Assembly (NCBI RefSeq): GCF_014284155.1
Contig: NZ_JACOFZ010000001.1
Coordinates: forward strand, 248,001-312,000
DNA from: Affinundibacterium nitidum
Lineage (GTDB): Bacteria > Pseudomonadota > Gammaproteobacteria > Burkholderiales > Burkholderiaceae_D
DNA length: 64,000 nucleotides
Direction of reading: 5' to 3'
How positions within the stretch are numbered: position 1 is the stretch's first letter; every line of letters starts with the position of its first letter. Shown one piece after another: positions 54,856-63,476 of the stretch. The notes under the pieces were generated by a model. That model searched no databases, was not told where the DNA came from, and saw nothing but the letters and a program-made list of their open reading frames with translations. A program made the translations under genes and the position numbers.

Positions 54856-55765
54856 GCCTACTGCTATCGTGTTCGCTTACCACAGCGTTGGCGTTCGCGG
54901 CATTAAGTCGCTGCTTGCGAGCGGTGTCGAGATCAAACTTGTTGTCAGCCATGAAGATAATCCACATGAGACCATCTGGTTTGAGTCCGTCGCAGATTTA
55001 TGCGCTGAACATGGAATCAAGCGCGTAACTCCCGATAATCCGAATCTGTCAGAGTTTGTCGCCGAACTTCGAAGTTACGTTCCAGATTACATTTTCAGCT
55101 TCTACTACCGCAATATGCTTTGTGAGGAAATACTGAATATTCCGAGCCGTGGCGCCTACAATTTACACGGATCTCTACTACCAAAGTATCGCGGACGTGT
55201 TCCAGTGAATTGGGCGGTGTTGCATGGAGAAACTGAGACAGGAGCGACGTTGCACGAGATGACGGTGAAACCTGATGCCGGAGCCATCATTGGACAAGTT
55301 GCTGTTCCAATATTGCCAGACGACACTGCTTTTGAGGTGTTTGGCAAGTTAACGGTGGCTTCTGAACAGGTCTTAGCCACGGTATTGCCTGGAATTTTGG
55401 CAGGTGCTCCTAATAGAATTCACAATGATTTAAGCAAAGGGAGTTATTTTGGAGGACGAAAACCGGAAGATGGCCGCATCGACTGGGCTAAACCAGCACA
55501 GAATGTGTACAACTTACATCGGGCAGTAGCCCCTCCTTACCCAGGGGCATTTTTTGAACACAATGGGGAACGTTTTATTATCGAAAAGGCACGCTTTTCA
55601 GGACAAAATGCAGCCGAAATCGCTTTAAATTTGCCCCAAGGTATATCTGTAGTGGATAATGTTGTTTTTGGCGTTTGTGGTGATGGCAAGGCAATTAAGA
55701 TTTTGGCCTTGCAACACAATAGCAAAACATTAAGCATTGACGAAGTTAGAAACTACTTCGCGTAG
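54848..55765 (+). CDS. arnA: UDP-Ara4N formyltransferase (ArnA N-terminal function)
   Basis: 305 residues. The formyltransferase core is NLHGSLLPKYRGRVPVNWAV, with the catalytic Asn/His, and TGATLHEMTVKPDAGAI includes the catalytic Asp. It equals the N-terminal half of the fused enterobacterial ArnA; here the decarboxylase half is a separate gene at 55847. It formylates UDP-Ara4N. Confidence 0.88.
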   Translation: MNKPTAIVFAYHSVGVRGIKSLLASGVEIKLVVSHEDNPHETIWFESVADLCAEHGIKRVTPDNPNLSEFVAELRSYVPDYIFSFYYRNMLCEEILNIPSRGAYNLHGSLLPKYRGRVPVNWAVLHGETETGATLHEMTVKPDAGAIIGQVAVPILPDDTAFEVFGKLTVASEQVLATVLPGILAGAPNRIHNDLSKGSYFGGRKPEDGRIDWAKPAQNVYNLHRAVAPPYPGAFFEHNGERFIIEKARFSGQNAAEIALNLPQGISVVDNVVFGVCGDGKAIKILALQHNSKTLSIDEVRNYFA

Positions 55766-55846
55766 CCCGATAAGTCGCTCCAGCAAATTAATGGGCGAGC
55801 TCATCGAGGTATCCATATTTCAAAAGCTATCTAAAGAGAAATTAAT

Positions 55847-56887
55847 ATGAAAAAAGTCCTCATCCTTGGCGTGAATGGTTTTATCGGTCACCACCTTTCC
55901 AAACGCATTCTCGAAACCACGGATTGGGAAGTGTATGGCATGGATATGCAAACAGAGCGCTTGGGCGACCTGATTAATCATCCACGTATGCACTTCTTTG
56001 AAGGCGACATCACCATCAATAAAGAATGGGTTGAGTACCACGTTAAGAAATGTGATGTGATCTTGCCATTGGTGGCGATTGCAACACCGTCTACCTACGT
56101 TAAACAACCATTGCGCGTTTTTGAACTCGATTTTGAAGCGAACTTGCCTATCGTGCGTTCTGCGGCCAAATATGGCAAACACTTAGTTTTCCCATCGACG
56201 TCTGAAGTTTATGGTATGTGTCACGACGAAGAGTTTGATCCAGAAAATTCTGAATTGGTCTGCGGCCCAATCAATAAGCCACGTTGGATTTACTCCTGCG
56301 CGAAGCAATTGATGGATCGTGTGATTTGGGGTTATGGTATGGAAGGTTTGAATTTCACCCTCTTCCGCCCATTTAACTGGATCGGCGCTGGTTTGGATTC
56401 TATTCACACACCAAAAGAAGGTAGCTCACGTGTGGTGACTCAATTCTTCGGCCATATTGTTCGTGGTGAAAATATTTCATTGGTTGATGGTGGCGCACAA
56501 AAACGTGCTTTCACTTATATTGACGATGGTATCGATGCCTTGGTACGTATCATTGCAAACAAAGACGGCGTCGCGTCCGGCAAGATCTACAATATCGGCA
56601 ACCCAAGCAACAACCACTCTATCCGTGAATTAGCACAGATGATGTTGAGCTTGGCAGCGGAATACCCAGAATACGCTGAGTCTGCTAAGAAAGTACAATT
56701 AACTGAGACAACATCCGCTGCTTACTACGGTGGTGGTTACCAAGACGTGAAAAACCGCGTTCCGAAAATCACCAATACATGTGAAGAGCTCGGCTGGGCA
56801 CCAACAACGACAATGGCAGACTCTATGCGTCACATTTTCGACGCCTACCGTAGTCAAGTCGCTCAAGCACGTGCTTTGATGGACTAA
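55847..56887 (+). CDS. arnA: UDP-glucuronate decarboxylase (ArnA C-terminal function)
   Basis: 346 residues of the SDR/NDP-sugar epimerase fold. The Rossmann glycine motif is GVNGFIGHHLSKRI; the YxxxK pair is YSCAKQLMDR; RPFNWIGAGLDSIHTPKEG is the sugar-nucleotide loop of the ArnA decarboxylase. It oxidises and decarboxylates UDP-glucuronate to UDP-4-keto-arabinose. AAAGAGAAATTAAT precedes the ATG. It stands apart from the formyltransferase gene, a Burkholderiales-type split. Confidence 0.88.
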   Translation: MKKVLILGVNGFIGHHLSKRILETTDWEVYGMDMQTERLGDLINHPRMHFFEGDITINKEWVEYHVKKCDVILPLVAIATPSTYVKQPLRVFELDFEANLPIVRSAAKYGKHLVFPSTSEVYGMCHDEEFDPENSELVCGPINKPRWIYSCAKQLMDRVIWGYGMEGLNFTLFRPFNWIGAGLDSIHTPKEGSSRVVTQFFGHIVRGENISLVDGGAQKRAFTYIDDGIDALVRIIANKDGVASGKIYNIGNPSNNHSIRELAQMMLSLAAEYPEYAESAKKVQLTETTSAAYYGGGYQDVKNRVPKITNTCEELGWAPTTTMADSMRHIFDAYRSQVAQARALMD

Positions 56888-56990
56888 GCTGGTGTTAGCG
56901 ACAGCGCAGTGCTGTCGCTATCGACTTTCGATGAGCGGCCCTTGCTTGGCCGCTTTTGCTTTTAAAATTTACTTAAAATTCGTCAACTTA

Positions 56991-57929
56991 ATGCCTACGA
57001 TTGTTTTAAAGATTGATGTCGATACTTACCGGGGCACCCGCGAAGGCGTACCTAACTTGGTTCGCATCTTAAAACAGCATCAAGCCAATGCAACGTTTTT
57101 GTTTTCGCTCGGCAAAGACCATACTGGTTGGGCCATGCGTCGCGTATTTAGACCAGGCTTTTTTAGTAAAGTCTCCCGTACTTCTGTTCTTGAACACTAT
57201 GGCTTCAAAACCCTCATGTACGGTGTGATGTTACCTGCACCTGACATCGGAAAACTTTGCGTTGAGGAGATGCGAAGTGTGAAACGCGCTGGTTTTGAAT
57301 GTGGAATTCATACGTGGGACCACGTGGTTTGGCAAGACAATGTACGCAAACGTGGCGAGAGTTGGACGCGAAAACAAATGGGGCTTGCTTACGAGCGCTA
57401 TCTGGAAATCTTTGGCGCGGCACCAAAAACTTTTGGCGCTGCCGGATGGCAAATGAATCCTGAAGCTTTCGCTCAACTTGATCGCTATCAAATGCAATAC
57501 TCGTCTGATAGCCGTGCCATGTTGAAAGAAGACGGTAGTTTGGCCAATCCTCTTGCAGGCCCGTATCGTTTGCGCCATGAAGGTAAAGAATTTCAATGTA
57601 TTCAAATGCCAACCACGCTACCAACTTTGGATGAAATATTGGGAGTAGAAATAAACGGAGAGACGATCACTGAAGGAAATATCGCGAGTCATTTACTTTC
57701 GTTGACGGCTGAACCGAGAAATCATGTATTTACTATGCACGCTGAGCTTGAAGGTCAAAAACTCGCCCCCATATTAGTTGAATTGCTAAATGGATGGGCG
57801 GAACAAGGATATCAATGCATTTCGATGGGGCAATATTATGCCAATATTCGAGAACAAGAACTGCCAATACATGATTTAACATGGGCTGAGCTCCCCGGAC
57901 GCTCTGGAGAAATGGTTGCACTCAACTAG
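56991..57929 (+). CDS. arnD: Ara4FN-undecaprenol deformylase
   Basis: 312 residues. A NodB-type polysaccharide deacetylase: KIDVDTYRGTREGVPNL carries the metal-binding Asp, HTWDHVVW the His motif, and GAAGWQMNPEAF follows. It removes the formyl group after transfer to the lipid carrier. I chose the ATG at 56991 because the family starts there; the upstream open frame overlaps spacer DNA. arnE/arnF flippase genes are not seen nearby. Confidence 0.88.
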   Translation: MPTIVLKIDVDTYRGTREGVPNLVRILKQHQANATFLFSLGKDHTGWAMRRVFRPGFFSKVSRTSVLEHYGFKTLMYGVMLPAPDIGKLCVEEMRSVKRAGFECGIHTWDHVVWQDNVRKRGESWTRKQMGLAYERYLEIFGAAPKTFGAAGWQMNPEAFAQLDRYQMQYSSDSRAMLKEDGSLANPLAGPYRLRHEGKEFQCIQMPTTLPTLDEILGVEINGETITEGNIASHLLSLTAEPRNHVFTMHAELEGQKLAPILVELLNGWAEQGYQCISMGQYYANIREQELPIHDLTWAELPGRSGEMVALN

Positions 57930-57970
57930 GTTTAAACCACTCCACAAACTTACCACCGCAGGAGAATTTT

Positions 57971-58459
57971 GTGTCAGATAGTTCCAGTGCAGTGCCGAGC
58001 GCACTCAATTGCCATGTCCCTCATTTTTCAGCAGCGATGACTGGCGGTGTTGATTTTAGTTTGAGCGCCTACCTTGGTAAAAAAATCGTGTTGTACTTCT
58101 ACCCAAAAGACAACACACCAGGCTGTACCACCGAAAGCATCGCCTTTCGCGATATTCATACGGAACTCTTGGCGAAGAATACAGTGATTTTCGGCATTAG
58201 TCGCGACAGCCTGCGTTCACATGAGGGCTTTAAAGCAAAGCTTTCACTTCCTTTTGAACTCATCACAGACCCAGATGAACAACTTTGTCTGTTGTTTAAC
58301 GTCATGAAAATGAAGAATATGTACGGGAAACAAGTAAGAGGTATAGAGCGAAGCACTTTTGTTATTGACGAAGCCGGCAAATTAGTGAAAGAATGGCGTG
58401 GAGTGAAGGTCCCAGATCATGCTCAAGCCGTGTTAGATTTTGTGAGTCAAAGCAAATAA
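57971..58459 (+). CDS. bcp: BCP-type peroxiredoxin
   Basis: 162 residues. The peroxidatic Cys is in PKDNTPGCTTESIAF, with FGISRDSLRSHEGFKAK and the resolving-region signature typical of the thiol-dependent 1-Cys/2-Cys BCP group. It reduces peroxides with thioredoxin. The start is GTG, with GGAG seven bases before it. A strong terminator follows. Confidence 0.9.
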   Translation: MSDSSSAVPSALNCHVPHFSAAMTGGVDFSLSAYLGKKIVLYFYPKDNTPGCTTESIAFRDIHTELLAKNTVIFGISRDSLRSHEGFKAKLSLPFELITDPDEQLCLLFNVMKMKNMYGKQVRGIERSTFVIDEAGKLVKEWRGVKVPDHAQAVLDFVSQSK

Positions 58460-58481
58460 TTGAAATCCATAGAGATCAATC

Positions 58482-58525
58482 AAAAGCCGTTTAAGAAGAT
58501 GATAGAGTCTTCTTAAGCGGCTTTT
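58482..58525 (+). terminator. Long-stem intrinsic terminator after bcp
   Basis: An 18-bp stem with one G-T type mismatch (AAAAGCCG...AAGAAGA pairs with TCTTCTT...CGGCTTTT), 8-base loop and a T-rich tail. Confidence 0.85.
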
Positions 58526-58642
58526 ACTTTTTGGCTTTCGAATTTCAAGATAATGTATGGAATGTGCCCACACTTTTGCTGTGACCAGTAAGTGAAATAA
58601 AGCTTATATTTAATCCGTTTTTTACTTTTCAATGAGGTTCTG

Positions 58643-60313
58643 ATGCCACTGCCCAAAATGCCGACCAAACCAGCGGCCTTGCTGTCTCCCAAAGACTATC
58701 CCAAAGCAGATAAAGGAAAATCAAACATTCGTGCGACTAACGAACAAAAAACCTCAACTAGCAAAGCAGCCGTTGTTAAAGCTGTCGCTCCATTAAGCAA
58801 AAACAAAGTCAGTGCAGAAAAATCGACTGCTGTGAAGTCGAACGTCAAAACTGTGAGTAAGGAGAATCCTGCAAAATCGGTTGCTAGCCGTGCTGCAGAC
58901 AGGAAAGGCATTACCAAGATGTTTGTGTTGGATACGAATGTTTTGATGCACGATCCAACGTCACTGTTTCGTTTTGAAGAGCATGACGTCTATTTGCCGA
59001 TGATCACATTGGAAGAGCTAGACGATCACAAGAAAGGCATGTCGGAAGTTGCTCGTAATGCGCGACAAATATCGCGTTCGTTGGATGCTCTTGTTGGTGA
59101 TATCGATAGCGATGATATTGAACAGGGTATCCTTCTATCGAAGCTTGGCAATAAAGATGCTAAAGGGCGTCTATTTTTTCAAACCAAGTTACAAGGCGGA
59201 GCATTACCACAAGGACTTCCACAAGGCAAAGCTGACAATCAGATTTTAGCTGTTGTGCGAGCGCTCGAGGTTGAATTTCCTGGTCGCCCTATTGTATTGG
59301 TGTCGAAAGATATCAATATGCGGATCAAAGCACGTGCGCTCGGATTACCTGCCGAGGACTATTTCAACGATCACGTTCTAGAGGATTCAGATCTTCTTTA
59401 TACCGGCATTATTCAATTGCCTGCTGACTTTTGGAGCAAGCATGGTAAAGGAATTGAGACTTGGCAAGAGAATCGCAATGGCCTAAGCACTACTTTTTAC
59501 CGCATTACTGGCCCACTTATTCCTAGCCTGCTAGTGAATCAATTCGTCTATCTTGAGCCAAACAACGGTGAGGCCTCATTTTACGGTCAAGTGCGTCAGA
59601 TAAACGGTAAAACGGCTGTTTTGCAAACACTGCGCGACTACGGTCATTCGAAACACAGTGTATGGGGCGTGACATCCCGTAATCGCGAACAAAATTTCGC
59701 TTTGAATTTGCTGATGGATCCAGAATGCGACTTCGTCACGTTATTAGGTCAAGCGGGTACAGGGAAGACTTTGTTGGCCTTAGCTGCGGGTTTGGCACAA
59801 GTCCTCGAAACTAAGAACTACAACGAAATCATTGTGACCCGCGTGACGGTGCCAGTTGGTGAAGATATCGGCTTTTTGCCAGGTACAGAGGAAGAAAAAA
59901 TGTCACCATGGATGGGGGCTTTTGACGACAATCTGGAGGTGCTAAATAAGTCTGACAACGATGCTGGAGACTGGGGCCGAGCTGCGACGCAAGATTTGAT
60001 TCGCTCTAAAATCAAGATCAAGTCTCTGAACTTTATGCGTGGCCGTACTTTCGTCAACAAATTCTTGATTATCGACGAAGCGCAGAATCTCACGCCGAAG
60101 CAAGTGAAAACTTTGGTTACCCGTGCGGGACCGGGCACAAAGATCGTTTGTTTAGGAAATATCGCGCAGATCGACACGCCTTACCTCACGGAAGGCTCTA
60201 GTGGTCTGACTTATGTAGTGGATAGATTCAAAGGCTGGGCACATAGCGGGCATGTTACATTAGCAAGAGGTGAACGCTCTCGTTTGGCAGATCACGCAAG
60301 TGAAATCTTGTAA
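58643..60313 (+). CDS. PhoH-family protein with a PIN domain
   Basis: 556 residues. After a ~90-residue Lys/Ala/Ser-rich, probably disordered head, a PIN nuclease domain starts at FVLDTNVLMHDPTSLFRF with acidic residues in LEELDDHKKG. The PhoH ATPase domain (about 360-556) has Walker A GQAGTGKTLLA and Walker B FLIIDEAQN. PIN-PhoH proteins act on RNA as a helicase/RNase pair. GAGG stands before the ATG; a hairpin terminator follows. Confidence 0.9.
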   Translation: MPLPKMPTKPAALLSPKDYPKADKGKSNIRATNEQKTSTSKAAVVKAVAPLSKNKVSAEKSTAVKSNVKTVSKENPAKSVASRAADRKGITKMFVLDTNVLMHDPTSLFRFEEHDVYLPMITLEELDDHKKGMSEVARNARQISRSLDALVGDIDSDDIEQGILLSKLGNKDAKGRLFFQTKLQGGALPQGLPQGKADNQILAVVRALEVEFPGRPIVLVSKDINMRIKARALGLPAEDYFNDHVLEDSDLLYTGIIQLPADFWSKHGKGIETWQENRNGLSTTFYRITGPLIPSLLVNQFVYLEPNNGEASFYGQVRQINGKTAVLQTLRDYGHSKHSVWGVTSRNREQNFALNLLMDPECDFVTLLGQAGTGKTLLALAAGLAQVLETKNYNEIIVTRVTVPVGEDIGFLPGTEEEKMSPWMGAFDDNLEVLNKSDNDAGDWGRAATQDLIRSKIKIKSLNFMRGRTFVNKFLIIDEAQNLTPKQVKTLVTRAGPGTKIVCLGNIAQIDTPYLTEGSSGLTYVVDRFKGWAHSGHVTLARGERSRLADHASEIL

Positions 60314-60330
60314 GTGATTTTAAACAACAA

Positions 60331-60355
60331 AAAAAGGCGCTTTGAGCGCCTTTTT
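60331..60355 (+). terminator. Intrinsic terminator after phoH
   Basis: A 10-bp stem AAAAAGGCGC / GCGCCTTTTT with loop TTTGA and an eight-base T run. Confidence 0.85.
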
Positions 60356-60463
60356 TTTCAGCATTTTAATTTATTTATGGAAATAAACCCTACAATAAGC
60401 TTCTTTACAGCAACTTTACAAAGGTAACCGCGTCAGCCTTACCTGCGGTACACCTAAGCTTTC

Positions 60464-62710
60464 ATGAACGAACTAATACATCAGGAAGATGCTCTTTTCT
60501 TTGTTGAAGATGACATTCAGCATCTGTCTGAGTCGAACGGTATAAATCTGAGTCCATGGACCATTTTGATCATTGATGATGATCCTGACGTTCATTCAGC
60601 GACCATGTTTGCTTTACAAGGCTTAAAGATACAAGGTCGAAGCCTCCACTTCCTTCATGCTTACTCAACTGCCGAAGCGCGTCAGGTACTCCTCCACAGT
60701 GAAAAAATCGCTGTGATACTACTCGATGTAGTCATGGACGATGATAACGCTGGTCTACAGTTAGTTGGATACATTCGCAATACTTTAGAATCGAAAGACG
60801 TTCGTATCATCTTACGTACTGGGCAAGCTGGATATGCGCCAGAAATGGATGCAATCAGAGATTACGATATCAACGACTACAAAAATAAGACGGAACTGAC
60901 CCAAGCAAAACTTTTTACTACGGTCACCTCTGCGATCCGCTCTTATGAACAAATTTGCGCTATTTCAGCCAGTCGCCGCGGCCTAGAATTGATCATCAAA
61001 GCCAGCGCCGAACTGATGGGAATGCAAGACTTACGCACTTTTTCCGAAACCATCATCTCGTATGTCACTGATTTAGTTGATGTCGATGGAGAGTGTTTTG
61101 TTTGTACGCCCCACCCTATCCAAGAAGAGATCGCGCAGGCAAATGAGATCATTACCGGCCTACGGGTTGTAGCGGGAAGTTTGAAATACAGTTCTTGGCT
61201 TGAAAAACCCTTGGTTTTGGTTTCGGATAAAGCGACCCAAACCATCGTACAAAAGGCTCTTTTCGAGCGTAGAAACATATTTGAACAAAGCGCGACCGCT
61301 CTATACTTTAGCAACATAGGCGGTGCAAGTTTAGCGATGTATCTCGATTTTGGTTTATTAAACGAAGCGGTTGATCGCCATCTACTGGATATGTTCTGTA
61401 GCAATGTATCCGTCTGTTTAGACAATGTTGTTCTCACCTCGCGCATGCACAACCTCGCGTTTTTCGACCCGCTAACGGGTTTGGCGAATCGGTTGCAATT
61501 ACTTCAAAGTCTGCACGACACCCTTCATTCTCCAAAGAAGGAAGATAGCGCCCTCGCCCTGATCGATATTGATCATTTTGCCGAAACAAACGACGCGTTA
61601 GGACATCAGTTCGGCGATTTTCTACTTTGCTCAGTGGGAAAAAGACTACGAAATCATTTTGGTGATAACTGCCAAATTGCGCGAATCGGCAACGATATTT
61701 TTGCAATCCTTGGACATGAAGATTTGGTCTCCCCAAACTTACTCTTGAGTTTATTTGAGAAGGCTTTCGTTGCCGATCATCAAAATGTGCAGTTATCGGC
61801 GACCCTAGGCTTAATCAAGTTTTCAGAGTATGAATTAAGTGGTTCGGAAGCTCTCAAAGATGCCAACATCGCTCTTAAACGCGCGAAACTACATAACCGC
61901 TCTGGTTATGCTTATTTTACACGCGACATGGGAGTGGAGATTCGTGAACGAGTACGTATGATGCATGCTCTCCGCGCGGCATTTGAAGGGGAGCGGCTAT
62001 TTGTGGTTTACCAGCCGCAAATCGATATGCAAAGCGGAAAGACAGTTGGCGCTGAGGCCTTGTTAAGGTGGCGAACGGAAGAAGGAAATTTCATCCCACC
62101 AGACCAATTTATTCCAATTGCAGAATATTCTGGCCTCATCGTAAATATTGGGGAATGGGTTTTACGCAGTGCATGCTTTGAATTGATGCAGTTACGTGAA
62201 TCAGGCTTCGCCGATTTTCAAATCGCAGTCAACGTTTCACAAGCCCAGTTTTCGCATCCGCTGTTTATGCAGAGCTTAGAAAGAGCAATAAGAGACTCTC
62301 GAATCCCACCTAATTGTCTCGAACTCGAGATCACCGAATCCATGGCAATGACCGATCCTGAGATGTTGGTTAATACCTTACAACAAATTAAACGAATGGG
62401 GGTTCGAATATCGATTGATGACTTTGGTACAGGTTTTTCATCACTCAGTCAGCTACAAAAGCTCAACGTTGATAAACTAAAGATTGATCGTGCTTTTGTC
62501 TCCGAGATCTCTTCGTTAGACAGCGAAGCAAGCATCGCAAAGATGATCGTGCAATTAAGCCAAAGCCTTAATTTAGCAGTTATTGCTGAAGGTGTAGAAA
62601 CTCAAGAGCAAGCAAATGCGTTGATGGCTTTCGGTTGTCAATATGCGCAAGGCTTCCTTTACGCGAAGCCACAAACTCGAAGTGAATTACGTAAATGGCT
62701 CAAATCATAA
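60464..62710 (+). CDS. REC-DUF3369-GGDEF-EAL signalling protein
   Basis: 748 residues. The REC domain (about 25-160) has the acidic pair IDDDPD and phospho-Asp in LLDVVMDD. DUF3369 follows (170-320). The GGDEF domain is degenerate: the signature reads GNDIF in place of GGDEF, so diguanylate cyclase activity is unlikely. The EAL domain is intact: EALLRW, NVSQAQF, ELEITESMAM, DDFGTGFSSL, KIDRAF and AEGVETQEQ, so it should degrade c-di-GMP, possibly under control of the REC input from an unlinked kinase. It has no Shine-Dalgarno. Confidence 0.88.
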   Translation: MNELIHQEDALFFVEDDIQHLSESNGINLSPWTILIIDDDPDVHSATMFALQGLKIQGRSLHFLHAYSTAEARQVLLHSEKIAVILLDVVMDDDNAGLQLVGYIRNTLESKDVRIILRTGQAGYAPEMDAIRDYDINDYKNKTELTQAKLFTTVTSAIRSYEQICAISASRRGLELIIKASAELMGMQDLRTFSETIISYVTDLVDVDGECFVCTPHPIQEEIAQANEIITGLRVVAGSLKYSSWLEKPLVLVSDKATQTIVQKALFERRNIFEQSATALYFSNIGGASLAMYLDFGLLNEAVDRHLLDMFCSNVSVCLDNVVLTSRMHNLAFFDPLTGLANRLQLLQSLHDTLHSPKKEDSALALIDIDHFAETNDALGHQFGDFLLCSVGKRLRNHFGDNCQIARIGNDIFAILGHEDLVSPNLLLSLFEKAFVADHQNVQLSATLGLIKFSEYELSGSEALKDANIALKRAKLHNRSGYAYFTRDMGVEIRERVRMMHALRAAFEGERLFVVYQPQIDMQSGKTVGAEALLRWRTEEGNFIPPDQFIPIAEYSGLIVNIGEWVLRSACFELMQLRESGFADFQIAVNVSQAQFSHPLFMQSLERAIRDSRIPPNCLELEITESMAMTDPEMLVNTLQQIKRMGVRISIDDFGTGFSSLSQLQKLNVDKLKIDRAFVSEISSLDSEASIAKMIVQLSQSLNLAVIAEGVETQEQANALMAFGCQYAQGFLYAKPQTRSELRKWLKS

Positions 62711-62754
62711 AGATTGTCTTTTCCCCTGGTGCCGCTCCGCTACTCCTAAGCAAT

Positions 62755-63372
62755 TTATTTGCTGATCTTTTCTAAACCCTGAAAACAAACTCGCAACATA
62801 TTTTCAACAATCGAATCTGTATCCATTTTGCTAAATTTTTGCAAATATTCCACCGCAGGGTCGCAACTGCGTGCATAGTAGCTAAACAAGATTACATCGG
62901 AATGAAGATCGGGGTTGAGATCGCCCTCTTTCTGCGCTCGAATGACCAACTTCTCGAGCTGATTATTCAGTTTAATTACACGCCCTACATATTTGAGGTT
63001 ACGCATTAACATTTCACGCACAGCATTGCTGGTCGAGGGGAGAAATGGCAAGCCCCCACCTAAGCGCACGCGTAGCGCCCATTCAAGCAACGCACCGAGT
63101 TTTTCTTTTGCATTCAATGACTCTGGCAAGGACTCAAGTTGAGAGATAGCGCCATCGATCAGTCTTATCATCGCTGCCCCGACAAGATCTTCCTTCGACT
63201 TGAAATGCTTGTACAAGCTCGGCTTAGAAATGCCGATTTGATTTGCCACATCATCCATCGTCATCAAGTCAAAACCCTTGCTCGCAAGAATCGTTGTAGT
63301 TGCATCAAGAATAGCGTCTTCACGCAGTCTAAATGCTTGATCCTTAAAATTTAGTTTACTAAAGATACTCAT
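62755..63372 (-). CDS. TetR-family transcriptional regulator
   Basis: 205 residues. The N-terminal HTH is seen at ILASKGFDLMTMDDVANQIGISKPSLYKHFKSKEDL, the classic TetR_N domain. The C-terminal ligand domain is unassigned. It is divergent from the FAD-dependent oxidoreductase gene at 63477, and two palindromes lie between them, the best candidates for its operators. A single-domain repressor role is inferred. Confidence 0.88.
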   Translation of the reverse strand: MSIFSKLNFKDQAFRLREDAILDATTTILASKGFDLMTMDDVANQIGISKPSLYKHFKSKEDLVGAAMIRLIDGAISQLESLPESLNAKEKLGALLEWALRVRLGGGLPFLPSTSNAVREMLMRNLKYVGRVIKLNNQLEKLVIRAQKEGDLNPDLHSDVILFSYYARSCDPAVEYLQKFSKMDTDSIVENMLRVCFQGLEKISK

Positions 63373-63384
63373 AAGTATTAATAT

Positions 63385-63432
63385 CTACTAATTAGTAGCG
63401 TTTTTATCTGAACAGTATTAATATTAACACTG
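63385..63432. promoter_or_regulatory. Two palindromes, candidate TetR operators
   Basis: A perfect 14-mer palindrome CTACTAATTAGTAG (63385-63398) and an imperfect 20-mer CAGTATTAATATTAACACTG (63413-63432) lie between the divergent TetR and oxidoreductase genes. The operator size and place fit TetR autoregulation and control of the neighbour. Confidence 0.55.
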
Positions 63433-63476
63433 AAGTAATGCCAAGCCAAATATTTACCATTAAAAGTGAGCGAGTA

